64,000 nt of DNA from Chionoecetes opilio (GCA_016584305.1 JACEEZ010006411.1:1-64000); one strand, 5' to 3'. Numbered from the stretch's first letter, positions 1 through 12,539 are shown. Program-made: numbers and translations. The notes: a model not told the origin generated them from the letters alone.

Positions 1-1816
1 ATATATATATATATAACAATTATAATATATATATACAGAAATATAAAAGATTATATACAATATAATTTTATTAGTTAAAAAAATACAATATAATAGGAAA
101 AAAAAAAAAATATATAAATATAATCAATATAAAAATATATAATTAATACATTATATATATATATATACAATATATAATAAATATAATATTATAATAATAT
201 ATAATATATATATATATTATATAAATTATATATATAAAAAAGATATAAATATATATATAATATATATATATAATAATATATATATATATCAATTAATATA
301 TATTAAATTATTAATATTATATATATATATTAATATAATTATAATAAATTTATTATTATAATATAAATATATATATATAAATTAAAATAATATATAAATA
401 ATATATATAAAATATATAATAATATATATAATTAATAATATAAATATTATATATATATATATATATAATATAATATATATATTAATATATATATATAATA
501 ATATATATATATATTAATATATATATATATAATATATATATAAAATAATAAATTAATATATAATAAATATATATTATAATATATATAATATATAATAATA
601 TATATATATATAATATATATATATTAATATATATATATATAATATATTAATATATAATATATATAAAATATATATATATATAACTATATATATATAATAT
701 TATATATATATACATAAGATATATAAAATATATATATTAAATATATATAATATAATATATAAAATAAATAGATATAATATATTTTATATAAAATATATAT
801 ATAATAAAATTATATATTATATATTAATTATATATATTTAATATATATAAATATATATATATAATAAAAATATATAATTATATATAATATATTATATTTT
901 ATATATATTAATAATATTATAATATATATTTTTATATATATATAATATTATATATATATATTATATATATATTATTATATATATATATATTATAATTATT
1001 ATATATTATATTATATCATATATTATATTATTTTATATATTATTAATATTTATATATTTATATATATTATATATATATAATATATTTTTATATAATATAT
1101 TTATTATATATATTTATATATATTATATATTATATATATTATATATTTTATATATTATTTTTATAATTTTATATTATATATATATATATTTAGTTTATAT
1201 TATATTATTTTATATTTTATTTTATATTAATAATATTATATATATTATTATATATATTATTATATATTTATATATATTATATATTATATTATATTTATAT
1301 ATTATATATATTATATTATATATATTATATATATATATTTTATTATATTTATATTTTATTATATATATATATTATATTATATATTATTATATTAATATGT
1401 TTATATATATTTTATATTTATATATATATATCTTATATATATATATAATTATATTTTTATATATATATATATTATATTATATATATTAATATTTTTATAT
1501 ATATATATTTTATATTATATATATTATTATATATTTTATATTATATATATATATTATATATATATTATTATATTTATAATTATTATATATATATTATATA
1601 ATATATTATATTAAAATATTATAAAATTTTATTTATTATATATTATATTTATATATATTTATATATATTATTATATATATATATTATATATATATATTAT
1701 ATATATATATTATTATATATATTTATATATATTAAAATATATTTAATCTTTTATATATTTTTTATATATATATATATATTATTATATTATATATATATAT
1801 TATTATTTTTATATAT

Positions 1817-1863
<47 letters not shown>

Positions 1864-1870
1864 ATATAAT
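1..1870. repeat. Extreme AT-only low-complexity tract
   Basis: Almost every base is A or T, mostly TA dinucleotide runs broken by short A or T runs. Single C or G bases are rare. There is an abrupt change to ordinary composition near 1870. No gene or element can be recognised. It continues off the left edge of the window, so its full length is unknown. Confidence 0.95.
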
Positions 1871-2160
1871 AATTGATTTTCTTATTTGGAAACATTTTGA
1901 GTTTCAGGGTGACAAAGACACTCGTCATATTTGGGGGTTGTTTATGCGCAAGGTTCCGCCAAGGCACTTGGCATCATCAGGCTAAAAATAGTTAAAAATT
2001 TAATATATTACAATGCTAAAAAGCGAACATCTAAAAATTAATTCTAAGAAACAATAAAATATTCCTATATTATCTAAAATTACTAACTAATAAATAAAAT
2101 ATAATTTGTACTTAACGGACCTTGGTGTGTATGCTGTCTGAGTTGGTAGAGGACTGAATG
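1871..2160. other. Unassigned non-coding DNA
   Basis: Ordinary-composition sequence between the AT tract and the Penelope-like fragment. I see no open reading frame, tandem repeat or inverted repeat in it. Confidence 0.5.
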
Positions 2161-2169
2161 AACACTAGT

Positions 2170-2495
2170 TTCGTGGGTAACATTTCAGCTTGTGTGGGGC
2201 GATCGAACCGAGAGTCGGGCAATCGAAACAGTGGTAGTCATTTGAGTATATGTAGTTGGTGTGAAATGACTTGGTTATTAAGATCAGGGGACAAATGCTT
2301 GATGTGTATAGCTTCTAATAATTTAGTGTCACTAGGGTAGTGTGCCTTGGATAGGATACTAAAGTCATTCATAGAAAAAGGGTGATCTAAATCATGTGAG
2401 TGTGAGCGGATTGCAGATTGCGAAGGTGAAGAAATGGGTCGACCAGTACGTGCAGAAACAGCATAAAGGTGTTTCTGAGCATAGTTTCTGAGCAT
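2170..2495 (-). mobile_element. Penelope-like element, C-terminal GIY-YIG fragment
   Basis: On the minus strand, an 85-codon frame (2495 to 2238) reads SARTGRPISSPSQSAIRSHS, then DHPFSMNDFSILSKA, LLEAIHIKHLSPDLNNQ and a short tail. This is the pattern I associate with the C-terminal endonuclease region of Penelope-like retroelements: an RTG box, an I/SIRxHS box, a DH..S..DFxIL box and a final ESL/EAIxIxxxxPxLN box. The N-terminal reverse transcriptase is not present. The protein match stops at the inverted repeat that starts near 2428. This is a truncated relic, with moderate confidence in the family. Confidence 0.7.
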
Positions 2496-2535
2496 AAAGG
2501 TGTTTCTGCACGTACTGGTCGACCCATTTCTTCAT
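2428..2535. repeat. Hairpin at the end of the Penelope-like fragment
   Basis: About 33 bp around 2428-2460 (GAAATGGGTCGACCAGTACG and on) recurs as its reverse complement at 2503-2535. The roughly 40-bp loop contains a direct repeat, GCATAAAGGTGTTTCTG, seen twice. The repeated sequence encodes the RTGRPISS stretch of the Penelope-like protein, so the element is inverted on itself here. Confidence 0.85.
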
Positions 2536-2617
2536 ATGTATAACTAATAAGCTTTTACCTGTGATTATGAATACCTAACCTAACTGATCTTTACCTAGCC
2601 TAACGGTAACCTACCCT

Positions 2618-3035
2618 GGTTATAATGGACGAGAGTTTCGCGGTCGTTTTCAGAGACACCGACTATTTTTTCTTGGCCTACAATAGGTGCTTGTTCTAAT
2701 AGATAGTTTTGTTTTCCGCAAACCCATAAATATTTTTCTTTTAAATCCGAATTTTATGGTACCGTTTCCATTAAAAACACTGAATCTGGGTCTTTTAGGT
2801 TTTAATGAAACCTATAAGGTTAGGTTAGGTATACTTTGTGGTTAAGGTTAGGTTAGGTTTCATTAAAACCTATAAGGTTAGGTTAGGTTTCATTTTTCTT
2901 TTCTTTTTTTTTATTTTTTTATTTTTTATTAATGGGTTTGCGCAAAATAAAACTATCTCCATTAGAACAAGCACCTATTGTAGGCCAAGAAAAAAGTCTG
3001 TCTGAAAACGACCGCGAAACTCGTCCATTATTACC
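2618..3035. mobile_element. TIR (foldback) element with telomere-like core
   Basis: The left arm (2618 to about 2735) and right arm (about 2925 to 3035) are inverted copies of each other, roughly 105-115 bp. Both carry GGACGAG, TTTCGCGGTCGTTTTCAG, TTGGCCTACAATAGGTGC and GCGCAAACCCAT or a variant. The termini read GGTTATAATGG on the left and, reversed, GGTAATAATGG on the right. The core contains TATACTTTGTGGTTAAGG, GGTTAGGTTAGG repeats and a poly-T tract. The flanks CCTACCCT (2610-2617) and CCTAACCT (3036-3043) match at 7 of 8 bases and are a candidate 8-bp target duplication. The flanks are CCTAA-rich, so chance similarity is possible. No transposase is encoded. Confidence 0.8.
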
Positions 3036-3059
3036 CCTAACCTAACCATTACCGTCGGC

Positions 3060-3660
3060 GAGTTTTCCCGATTTATGTAGGGACGAGCATTTCGGTAGAC
3101 GAGAGTACCAGGTACCATGAGGCAAGGATGGGTAACCCATACCTGTTGTGTTTTACAGACTGCTAAAGTGAATGTATGCAATAGCAAGGGTGAAATTGTT
3201 CAAGCAACTGTACTTTTTGACACTGGTTCTGACAGATCATATGTTTCAAGTTCCTTGGTTAAGAAAGTAAAGCCTAACTGGATGTGCTCTGAACCTGTAA
3301 CATACTCTGCTTTTGGTAACAGTTTATCTAAAAGCCATGTAAGTAATTTGTATGACTTAAGACTTGAGGATTGTAAGGGTGTTGTACATTCTTTAGTTGC
3401 TATGGAAATCCCTACTATTTGTGCTCCTTTAGTGCGACCCAGTGTACCTAAAGACAAGCTCAGGGGCTATGAATCCTTACATTTGGCTGATGACTATTTA
3501 CACAACCGTCACCTTACAGTAGATATTCTAGTTGGGTTGACTCTTACTGGAATTACATGCTTCCTAACCAGATATGCAAATATGAAGGGTTGGTGGCCCA
3601 GGAGTCTGTCTTGGATGGGTGTTGTCTGGTTCGTGGAGTTCCCGTAAGCAGCAGCGAGTA
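3060..3660 (+). mobile_element. BEL/Pao LTR retrotransposon, aspartic protease region
   Basis: The frame 3117-3647 (176 codons) reads through TAKVNVCNSKGEIVQATVLF, then DTGSDRSYVSSSLVKKVKP, then LVRPSVPKDKLRGYESLHLA and ILVGL. The LFDTGSDRSYVSSSLV box is the active-site motif of the retropepsin-like domain (DUF1758) of BEL/Pao polyproteins, and the catalytic Asp-Thr-Gly is intact. The reading frame fails after about residue 150, where the match to the family ends. Upstream gag and a left LTR are not recognisable. The element is broken and cannot be functional as given. Confidence 0.82.
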
Positions 3661-6420
3661 AATACGCAGCTCCTGAATGTGAATGGTGTGTCCGAGCCTG
3701 AGTTGAAAAATTTCTGGGATTTAGAATCAGTTGGATAAAAGCTAAGGAGAATGTTAGGATACAAGTGCCTTTAACAATGTTCAACAAAAGTTCAATGAGA
3801 GTATAAAATTTGTAAATGGCAAGTATGAGGTTGCATTGCCCTGGAAGTCTGATAAGTCTAGATCTCAACTACTGAATAATGTAAAGCTAGCGGAAAAAAC
3901 GGTTGCATCACCTAGGTCATAATTTTCAAAAAGGGGGCCCGCACCTAAAAGGGAGAAAACAGGGAAGCTGTACTAAAGGGAAATCGAGGCAGGAGGAAAT
4001 TCTTTGGGGGAAGCCCCAAACCCTTCTAAACTAAAAAAGTTTTCATCCCACTTCCCCCCCTTTCCTCACCCCCCCCGGTTTTTGTGCGGGGAGAGCCGCT
4101 CGCCACCAAAGTAAGGCCAGTATTGTTTGCTTCCGCATAGCTAAAACCCGGTTTGTCGTTAAAGGGACTGTTTGGATACTGGCCCATTTTCTTAATCCGC
4201 CCTTTGTAGAAAAAAATTTTTGAGTTTTAGGAAATGGAAAGTAGCTTCACGGCAGATTTACTAAGGTTTTCTGCAAATCGGGTGTGCGCGAGGAAGATAG
4301 GGATTAATAAAATTTTTCCTTTGGGGGGTGCGAGAATAACGTACGTACGATGAGATTCACTGGGTTTTCCCTTTTGGGTTTGACAAAAGAAGGGTCCTTT
4401 GGACATATGAAAAAAGGGCCCTAAGGCAAAACCTAATTTAAATTTATTGTTAAAAAAGGGAGGTTTACTCTAAAGGAGATTTTTCCACTTACTCAGGGGG
4501 GAAGGGAAAACTACCCCTTTGAAATTTCCCCTTTAAAGGGAAAAACTTGACCCTTTTCTTGAAAATGAGGGCTTTTTTTGGGGGTCAAGGGACGTTTAAA
4601 TTAAGGGGGGAACATTTTTTGAGAGTAAAATCCTGTCATAATCCAGCGGGCCCCTGTTGCAGGGACAAATATTCTTTTTAAACCCTAATAAAATTTAAAA
4701 ATGCGGGTGTTGCTACCCTTGTTTTACTTTTAAAAAACAATTACTGGATTGTGGGTTTCGAAGGATGTAAAAAACCCATATTGAAAAAACTTTTTGGGGG
4801 CCCTCCCGGGTAGACATGTTTCCCAAGGGCTTGAACCCAACCATTTTCCCCCTTCCCAAGAGATGAGGTAACTCAAGCCCCCACCCTTTTCTCCCACTGG
4901 TGTGGATTTATGCGGGGCCCATGTTTTGTTTTTTTTGGGCCGCCAAGAATTTTTTATTGCTACTGTTTACTTGTCCCGTTACGGGGCTTTTCCTTGGAAT
5001 TTTACGGACTCTCTGTCAAAAAAAGGATTGAAAATTTAGCTATTCCCCCGGTTTTGTGCCCGGGGTGGTTTACCTAAAGTATTCTATTCAGATAAGCTCA
5101 AAACTTGTTGGTTTTCACATGAGTTGAAAACCACATGACGGCCCCCCCTTGCTCCAAACTGGAAGTTTATAGTACCCCGTGCCCCAGGGTGGGGAGGCTG
5201 GGGGGAAGCGTTTAATAAGATCTGAAAAAGTTTCCCAAAGAAAGACAGTTGGAGGTAAATGTTTTAACCAGAATTTGAATTAGAGGGGGAAAACCCTTGC
5301 AGAAATAGAGGTTTTCCCTTTAAACTTGGGCCCTTTTAAACCCTTTTATTAACAAAGGAAATTGGGGAAGCTCCCCCCCCTTGTCTCCCCAATTTCCTTT
5401 TTTGGGGCACAATTGGTTCGGTTTAGAAGGTGTAAAAGAGGGGTGCGTTCCCACCACATACGTTTTTTTTGTGTGGAGGGGAGCAAAATTAAACAAACAA
5501 AACTTTAGAATTTCTGGAAGCTGTGGAGAATGATTATATCAAAAATTTGCCCCCTGCTTTAAGAGTTTTTTTCCCCGAATTTAAATTAAGAAAAAAGGGT
5601 TTAGGTTTGGGTTTGGGTTAGGGAAGCCCAAAGTACCTAGACTATCCTTTGGGCCCATTGGCGGTTGTAGAAAATTTTCCCGGGGGAAAATAACTTGGGT
5701 TTGGGTGTTTCCCGGGGAAAATTAAGACAGCTAAGGGTATTTTTTCGACCTATTCAGAAAACGCATGATTTGGGGATAAATAGTTTTAAGATAATGCGAG
5801 ATGGATGATAATAAAGGGAAAAAGTTCGGTCAGGTGATGAGCTCAACCTTTTTTAACTTTGGTGATGAGATACTGATACTGTTGGTACAGGGCCCTGTAT
5901 CATATACTAAAAAAGGGGCGTAGGGTTTAAAACCCCGTAAGGGGTGGATTTGTAATATTGGTTGATAGGTAAGACTGACTTTAGCTGGTTTTTATTTTTG
6001 TTATGCTATATGTAAGTTTGGGGAAACCCTGATATGTATGAAAGGGGAAAGTACCCCATGGGGGGAAGGGTTTTGGGATTTGCAAATTAAAATTTAAAAA
6101 GCATTTTTTTTAAGACCCCCTTGTAATGGGGCGAACAAAGGGGATAATTTTTTGATATATATTTGGGTTTTTGGTTTTTTGTAAATTTATCAATTTTTTT
6201 AAATTTGTAGTTAATGGGAATTTTATTTTCGCCCCGTCAGTATTTTTGACGCACGACGCCAAAGTGATGACTCCGACTGTCCAAAGCATCGAAGCGACGC
6301 AGCGTTTGTTTTAAATTTTCAGAAATAAATGTTGTTGACTCTGGTCTCGTTCCATCTACACGCCCTCTCCCCCATCGCCCGCCGTCACTTTTGGGAAGCC
6401 GGGGGTTGGGCCCAGCTACA
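3661..6420 (+). mobile_element. Probable decayed or mis-sequenced remainder of the BEL/Pao element
   Basis: No open frame survives, and runs of three to seven identical bases are strikingly common. Near 5715-5765 one frame reads IKTAKGIFFRPIQK, which resembles the VxTxxGxxxRPIxxL motif close to the end of BEL/Pao Pol. That supports continuity with the protease upstream. Around 6230-6400 a block with normal composition (GACGCACGACGCCAAAGTGA and following) could be LTR sequence, but no paired LTR was found. Family assignment here is inference. Confidence 0.45.
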
Positions 6421-9400
6421 CCATAAAGTCTAGTTGGGGCTTAACAGTACCTACCAGTTGCTTTCCTTTTGACGAGGCTCTGTTATGACTCGTTTTCTTG
6501 GTTTTGAAGCCTCTGAAAAATCAAACCTTACCTCAGGTCTTCTCTATAGTTTTGGGCGAGAACAGGCCAAGGAATATGCACCTGGATAAAACAATTTTGC
6601 GCAAAAAAACTTTTTAAAAATTTTTCCATCGCCGGTTTTTTGTTTTCCCTTCGGAGGTCCACCCGCGGCGACCCGCCCTTTTCCCCACAAGCCCCCGATG
6701 AAAAAACCGTGGGGTTTGTTTTTGGGCTGGGGGGCCCCATTCCCCCCTTTTCTTCTTTTTTTCTTTAGGTGGGAGCAAAACCGCTTTTTCACCCGGTTCA
6801 AACCCTAATTTTCCGGGCGGGCCCCCCGGGGGTTTTGTATGGGGGGCCCTAATCCCCCTTTTTTTTCCCCAAGCCTTTTCAAAAAAATACTTTAACCCCC
6901 TTCGATGATTCTTCTATTTGTTCCTGTCCCCTACTAAAACCTAAAAAAAATTTATTATCCCATCAAGTTCCCCTTCCCACTCTACCCCACTGATCCCCGC
7001 CTCCCTCCGTGCTACTATTCTATAAGCTGCTCCTTTCCTATCATCCCTTGGGGAAACCCTTAAACCGGGTGATCTACAGTTTCATCATTTCCCCCCTACA
7101 CATTTGAAATCTTGTTTCCCTTCGTTTGCCATTATATGTTTACTATTGACCCCAGAGTTTTAGTCCTTTGCTTTAAATAAAAACTACCCCCCAACCCACA
7201 AAAAGACCTCCCTTTTGGTGGTCCCCCCTTGTACCAAGTCAAGAACTCTTACCCCCCATCCTCTGTCCCCACATCTCCCGCGCCTCTGAACTTGGTTTTT
7301 TCACCTTTCGCTTTAACCCCCCCCACTAGATGGTGTTCCTATCTGCAAAAAACCTGAAAACCCAATTCCCCCCACCGTCTGTTTTGATCTATCCCATTTA
7401 TATTGCCCTATCCATCATAAATTTTTCGACCCCACCTTTTTTCATCCATTTTCAAAGCCTGTTTTTGTAATTAAGCCGATTTCCCTTTCTCTCCGAAAAG
7501 GTACCCCACCCTGCCTCTCCCCTGACCCTCCCGTACAACCTGTTTCCCTCTAGTGAAAGCTACTCCCTGTTTGTACTCCTCTAACTTTCCACTCTCCTAC
7601 CTCCACCTTACACTCCCCCCAACAGAGGCTCGGTACTGCCATCCCTTTCAAAACCCCTCTTACCCCCTCATACCTGTTTCCCCTACATCTTGCTACATAC
7701 CAAGCTTCCCCCCACTGATAGCTTTTCCTATTTTATCCTGTTTCGCCTATCTGCCCCCTTTCCCCTTCCTATACCTAGGTTTTATTGATGGGCGCCCACC
7801 CTCGGGTCCCCCATTTTCCCAACTCAAAAACCTCTTTTGCTCCCTCTCCTTTATAACCAGGACCTGACTTTTTCACTGTAAATTTTTCACCCCAAAATCC
7901 CTCCCATACTGTGCACAAGTAGCATCCCCTGAAGTTCCCCACTTCCTCACTCATGAAAAACTATGCGCGCATAAGAAAATGCTCAACTTTTCCTCCCCAA
8001 CCCTTACCCATAGCCCGGGTTTTTCCCCCAATTACTAATTCCCTCGTATTAACCCCAAAAAGTAAGGGTGAAACACGCACCCTCCCTAACCCCTCTTCGA
8101 CTCCCTACCCACTCTGTCTCTATGCCCAACCCTGTACCTGCCGTGTGTCCTCATAATACTATTTTATGCTGCTATTCTGTCACAACCCCAATTCGCATAT
8201 CTACAAAGCAAACCCTATTCCCCTACATAACCCTTTTTCAATGTAAAGGAAGCAAGGTATTCTTCCCACCACCCATTATTTTTTTATCACAACTAACTAC
8301 AAATGTTTCCTCACCTCTTACCCTTTGGAAAAAAGCCTTCTGTTCCCCCCCCTACTCTATTTTCTCCACAACTTTCACTAATTACCATTTGTAACCCACT
8401 AATATTTTTCCCACCGTATCCATTACTGTATTGGTCGAAAATTTTTAAGAGCTTTCTACTTTTTTGACCTCCCGTGTAATAAGTAACCCACCCTCATTTT
8501 TTCCCTTGGGACTCTCTTTCCCGCCAAAAATTCCTAAAAGCCTTACAACCCACCACCATACCCCCACCCCCTTCTTTATCAAACGTTTTTGGTATACCCT
8601 CCCGCCTGTGCTTTCCCATTTTTCAGCTTTTTTAAGAAAATCTTTTTCTTCCTTATGAAAATTTTTCCTTCCCTATCTATCTTCCTTTTACTTTCCTATT
8701 TACTTCACCAATTCTAACCTGCCATCCTGCCCCCACCCCTCCCAAAAATTTTTGATTCCCTCTTTAAAACTCTCAGGTCCTTTTACCACCGTCTCCCACA
8801 AAATTTCATCACGCACGGTTTCTCCCCGTCTTTCCCCCTCCTCTAAAGAAAAGTATACCAATCCCCACCCCCCCCTCACCCCTTTTCCTTAGTTTTCCTC
8901 TACAATTCCCCCTCCATGTTTGCCCAGCCTTTCCCAAAAGCGTTTTTTTCTCTCTGTTTTTTTTTATACCTTCCCAGCTCCCCATTTCTACCTTCCCCTA
9001 TCTCCACTACTTCCTTTTCGAGTCCTTTTGTGCCTGTTTGTCCTTTTTTTCCTTCCCCGCCCTCTTTTAAACTCACTATTCACCACCTATTGCCTTTTTT
9101 CCCCCCCTCCTTTGCTTCCTTTACCTATCCTCTTCCTACTATTCCATCTATGGGCTCCCCCGACTCGGCATTATCCACCCCCCCTTTTCCCCCTTAAATA
9201 CTGTTTTAAGTCCCCCTAAAATGTTCCCAATTTTCCTGTTTAAAGTCCCACTTTGTTCTGCATTTTTTCCCCCTTTTCATTTCCCTTTTTTTCAAAAGCC
9301 TCAAAAATAAAACTCCCTGTTTGTTGTCAACAAAACTAGAGGCTGTCTCCCCCCACTCGTGCCCTTTCTGAAATGGTCATCTTTACGCCTGTTAGCACCG

Positions 9401-9850
9401 CAGGGCCTCGCCAGGCTATAGGACCCATCTATCAATGCGTGCAGCCCTAAGTAACCCAAAAAGGCCCCAGAAGTGTTCTCAAGGAAAGCCGGGGACATCA
9501 ATGCAACATTCAAAAGGGAAAAATATGGTTTTTTGCAAACGGGTTTCAAATAAATTTTTGGGGTTTTTATTTTTGGTAAAAATTTTAGAGTCCTTCGCCC
9601 TTAAATTAGTGTTTTTCCCTTTAGCCTTCGCAATTCCTTCAATGCCTCTGAAAAGTAAAAATAAAATTTGGGGGAGAGATACCCCCTTCATTCCCCCCCC
9701 CCCCCTAATTTTACAGGCTAGGGGGGGGGGTCCCGGTCGTTTTGGCCCTATGTTTTGGGCCCTGCGCCCAAAATGACAAACGGCCCAATCGTTCACGGCT
9801 AAAAAACATACGGGCCCAAATTGTATCGCCTAAAAAACCAAACGTTATTC
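6421..9850. other. Homopolymer-rich and pyrimidine-rich segment, no gene seen
   Basis: From about 6,900 to 9,250 the plus strand is mostly C and T with frequent C, T and A runs. Open frames here (for example 7553-7867 and 8916-9219) are low-complexity Pro/Ser/Phe/Leu strings with no motif. Around 9,700 there are long C and G runs. The last 70 bases (about 9780-9850) resemble a degraded copy of the 11,440-11,490 sequence (ACGGCC..., TTCACGGC..., AAAAAATACGG). The whole block may be poorly resolved assembly. Confidence 0.6.
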
Positions 9851-11027
9851 ACCCCTTTTTGTAGTACCCTTTTTTTTATTAATTTATATATAAAATTATA
9901 ATAATATATCTCACTATCGCCATATGTGGCGCATAGTAGGGTGTGAAAATAGTATAGAGTATGTGAAAAGATAATATATATATATATATGTACGGCGGGG
10001 AAATTACATTAAAAGAGGGGAGATAAAATAAAACCAATTATCAATAAGCTAACAAGGAATTTTCCTCCACGCCTCATTCCTGAATCACTGGTTAGGCTTA
10101 TATTTTAAGCCAGTAGTAATTAGACACGTAGCGAAACAAGGTGAGAACGGGAATTCTAGGTTAGGATAATTTTAGAAGCAGCTCGACGTTCATTGAGTTA
10201 AGTCGCCTGTGGGGAGGGGATATTCTCGCCCTTGGTAAAGGTATGTTATGAAATGTTTGTTAACTAGAGATGTAGACATGACTTACTGGTGATTCCTTTT
10301 GTTGACCAGGATTAGTCCTGGTCAATAAAAGTGTATTACAAAGTGTATGATAAAGTGTATTACTTAGGGTCCCAAGGTAGGATGCTGTTGGCGGACCAGG
10401 GGGCCAAGCGCTCACAAATTAGCAGAAGGGGCAACTACAACATGTCACAGCCAGCCGTGTGAGGACAAGGAGAAAGAAGGAAATAGAAAAATAAGTGAGA
10501 GGGAAACGTTGGAAGTGGGATAGACTACCTATACATTATATTAGGATAACGACTTGAGCATTACATGTGCGTATCGTTAAGGGGTAACAGTGCGACTGAA
10601 GTTACCAGAGATAGTAAACTAGATTAGGATGACGACTTGAGCATTACATGTGCGTATCGTTAATGTGGTGACAGTGCAACCGAAGTTACCAAAGATAGTA
10701 AACTATATTAGGATAACGACTTGAGCATTTCGGGTGCGTATCGCTAGGAGGGAAGGAAGACTTAATATTAAGATAACTTGTGAATGTATAATAATTACCA
10801 AGTGAGACAGTAAAGAGTTAAATATATTATAATTAGAAATATATTAACGCGTTGTCATTCAGTTTCCAACCAGTACTTACATATTTTCTTAAATCTTTTA
10901 TTTTTGTTCATTCATATATTTTTCCCACTTAATGTGGGTGGTGGCAGCGGAGTAACCAGGACTGTAGAGTACACTCCCAAGGTGGGCACTACATAATGGT
11001 GACAACGGTGTAGATGATCATTTTGAC

Positions 11028-11030
<3 letters not shown>
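9851..11030. other. Non-coding DNA holding an 82-84 bp tandem repeat
   Basis: No protein signal. The tandem repeat at 10539-10745 is listed separately. Around 10,925-10,945 the string GTGGGTGGTGGCAGCGGAG resembles a retroelement primer-binding region, but no LTR pair was found. Confidence 0.4.
10539..10745. repeat. Tandem repeat, about 83-bp unit, 2.5 copies
   Basis: TAGGATAACGACTTGAGCAT starts near 10541, 10625 (TAGGATGACG variant) and 10708. Each copy is followed by TGTGCGTATCGTTA. The first two are also followed by CAGTGCNACYGAAGTTACC and GATAGTAAAC. The third copy is cut short. Confidence 0.9.
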
Positions 11031-11035
<5 letters not shown>

Positions 11036-11073
<38 letters not shown>

Positions 11074-11110
11074 GAGTATATATATATATGTATATATGTA
11101 TATATGTATT
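11036..11110. repeat. (TA)n microsatellite
   Basis: A TA dinucleotide run interrupted by single C/G bases (TACGAGTATA, TATATGTATATATG). Confidence 0.95.
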
Positions 11111-11315
11111 ATGATGTGACGCATAGTAGTATGATGTGACACATTATTTTATGTGGTGTGAAGCCTGAATTCAATGAAATATAAAGTAATTTAGTGAATA
11201 CATTATTTTACCTAAGGTTGTATTTATCGGTCGTATTTATCTGAAAATACGATTAATCTGGTGGGTCGGTGTGACAATGTGGCCTACAATAGTTCACATC
11301 CCTGCACCGGTCCCT

Positions 11316-11480
11316 TCGGCCTAAACGTCTCACGGCCTAAACGTCTCACGGCCTAAACGTCTCACGGCCTAAACGTCTCACGGCCTAAACGTCTCACGGC
11401 CTAAACGTCTCTCGGCCTAAAGGTCCCTGGGGCCTAAACGTCTCACGGCCGAAATGGTTCACGGCCGAAAAAAATACGGC
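11316..11480. repeat. 16-bp tandem array, unit CGGCCTAAACGTCTCA
   Basis: About seven near-perfect head-to-tail copies of CGGCCTAAACGTCTCA are followed by diverging copies (CCTGGGGCCTAAACGTCTCA, CGGCCGAAATGGTTCA, CGGCCGAAAAAAATA). The periodicity is strict, with no spacers, so this is a minisatellite and not a CRISPR array. Confidence 0.95.
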
Positions 11481-12539
11481 CGAATCAACCCGAACTCGGT
11501 TAAGTTTAGTTTATCTGGACCTTTACTAGATTAGGCCACTTTATTTTTGAGGAACATAATTATTTTTTTTTTTCCCCACCGCCACCCAAAACCCCGCTTC
11601 CCTCCAGGTCCCCATGTGTGTTGGGTAGTGGGGAAAATTATAAGTCAAAAAGGGTTGTTGTTGGTGTGCAGTTTTACCGAGCCCGCTCACTCCTGCGGAA
11701 TATTAACCTATTTATTTTTTCATTTATCCTCTAATTGAGCTGCTTTTGGTGAGGTTTTTTGTTTGTTTTAATTCGTTTTAAAGTTCTCTGCATTTTCCTG
11801 TATATATTTTAATGTTTCTTTGGCTGTTTTGATAGCTTATTGAATTTTTTTGTTTGTTTAGGCCTTCTCTCTCCTACTAATGCCATCTATTTGTCCTCTA
11901 CATATCAGTAATTTTATTTCTACATCAATTTTTGGGGGATTTCTGTTTGTTTCAATATATTTCGATCTTTCTGCGTCGTTTTAGGCATTAACCATGGGCC
12001 AAATGAGTTGATTTCTATTTTTCAGATCTTAATCTTGGACTTGTATTTTATGTTAATATTTTGTATCGGTCATATTCTTCCTTGTATTTGAAGTGTATGG
12101 GTTTGCCTGTGTTTCCCAAGTTATTCACACACTCTTTGTGTTTGTGTGCGTTCTGCTACCGTGTATTTCATGTGTTTAGGGTAGAAAAACGGCTGACGCA
12201 GTGCTTTAAAATGTTACGTTACCGTAACAAAAACACAAAACTGACTTTTTTACTGCTACTCCAAACTAGGATATGTTACTGTTTTTAAGCTACATCATTC
12301 ACGTAGTGAGTAACTCATATGATTCCTTATTTTTTAAATCCTTCGTTAAAAATCAAAATTTTGTGTGGGTAAATATTGCGCAGTGATATTTGTCATTTTT
12401 TCACACCTACAATTTCCTTATTTCTTTGTTATTTAATGGGTTTTTGAGGGTGTACGTGCTGTATTTATGATCATTGTACATTATCCGTGGTAGTTCCTTC
12501 ATTTTTTAGTGTGTATAATGTGTAATGAAGGGCTGCAGA
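11481..12539. other. Unassigned DNA upstream of SWT1
   Basis: T-rich sequence with only short frames and no motifs. A short stretch near 11,570-11,630 (CCACCCAAAACCCCG..., then TGTGTTGGGTAG) recurs near 31,553 and 34,460, so it is part of a dispersed repeat. Confidence 0.5.

Noticed and set aside
7553..9219. Several plus-strand frames of 60-108 codons
   Set aside because: Low-complexity Pro/Ser/Phe/Leu strings from the pyrimidine-rich block, with no motifs or splice logic.
9938..10945. Possible LTR followed by a primer-binding site (GGTGGCAGCGGAG)
   Set aside because: No second LTR, no matching termini and no coding sequence nearby.
11316..11480. Possible CRISPR-like array
   Set aside because: Units are 16 bp with no spacers and the context is eukaryotic; it is a minisatellite.
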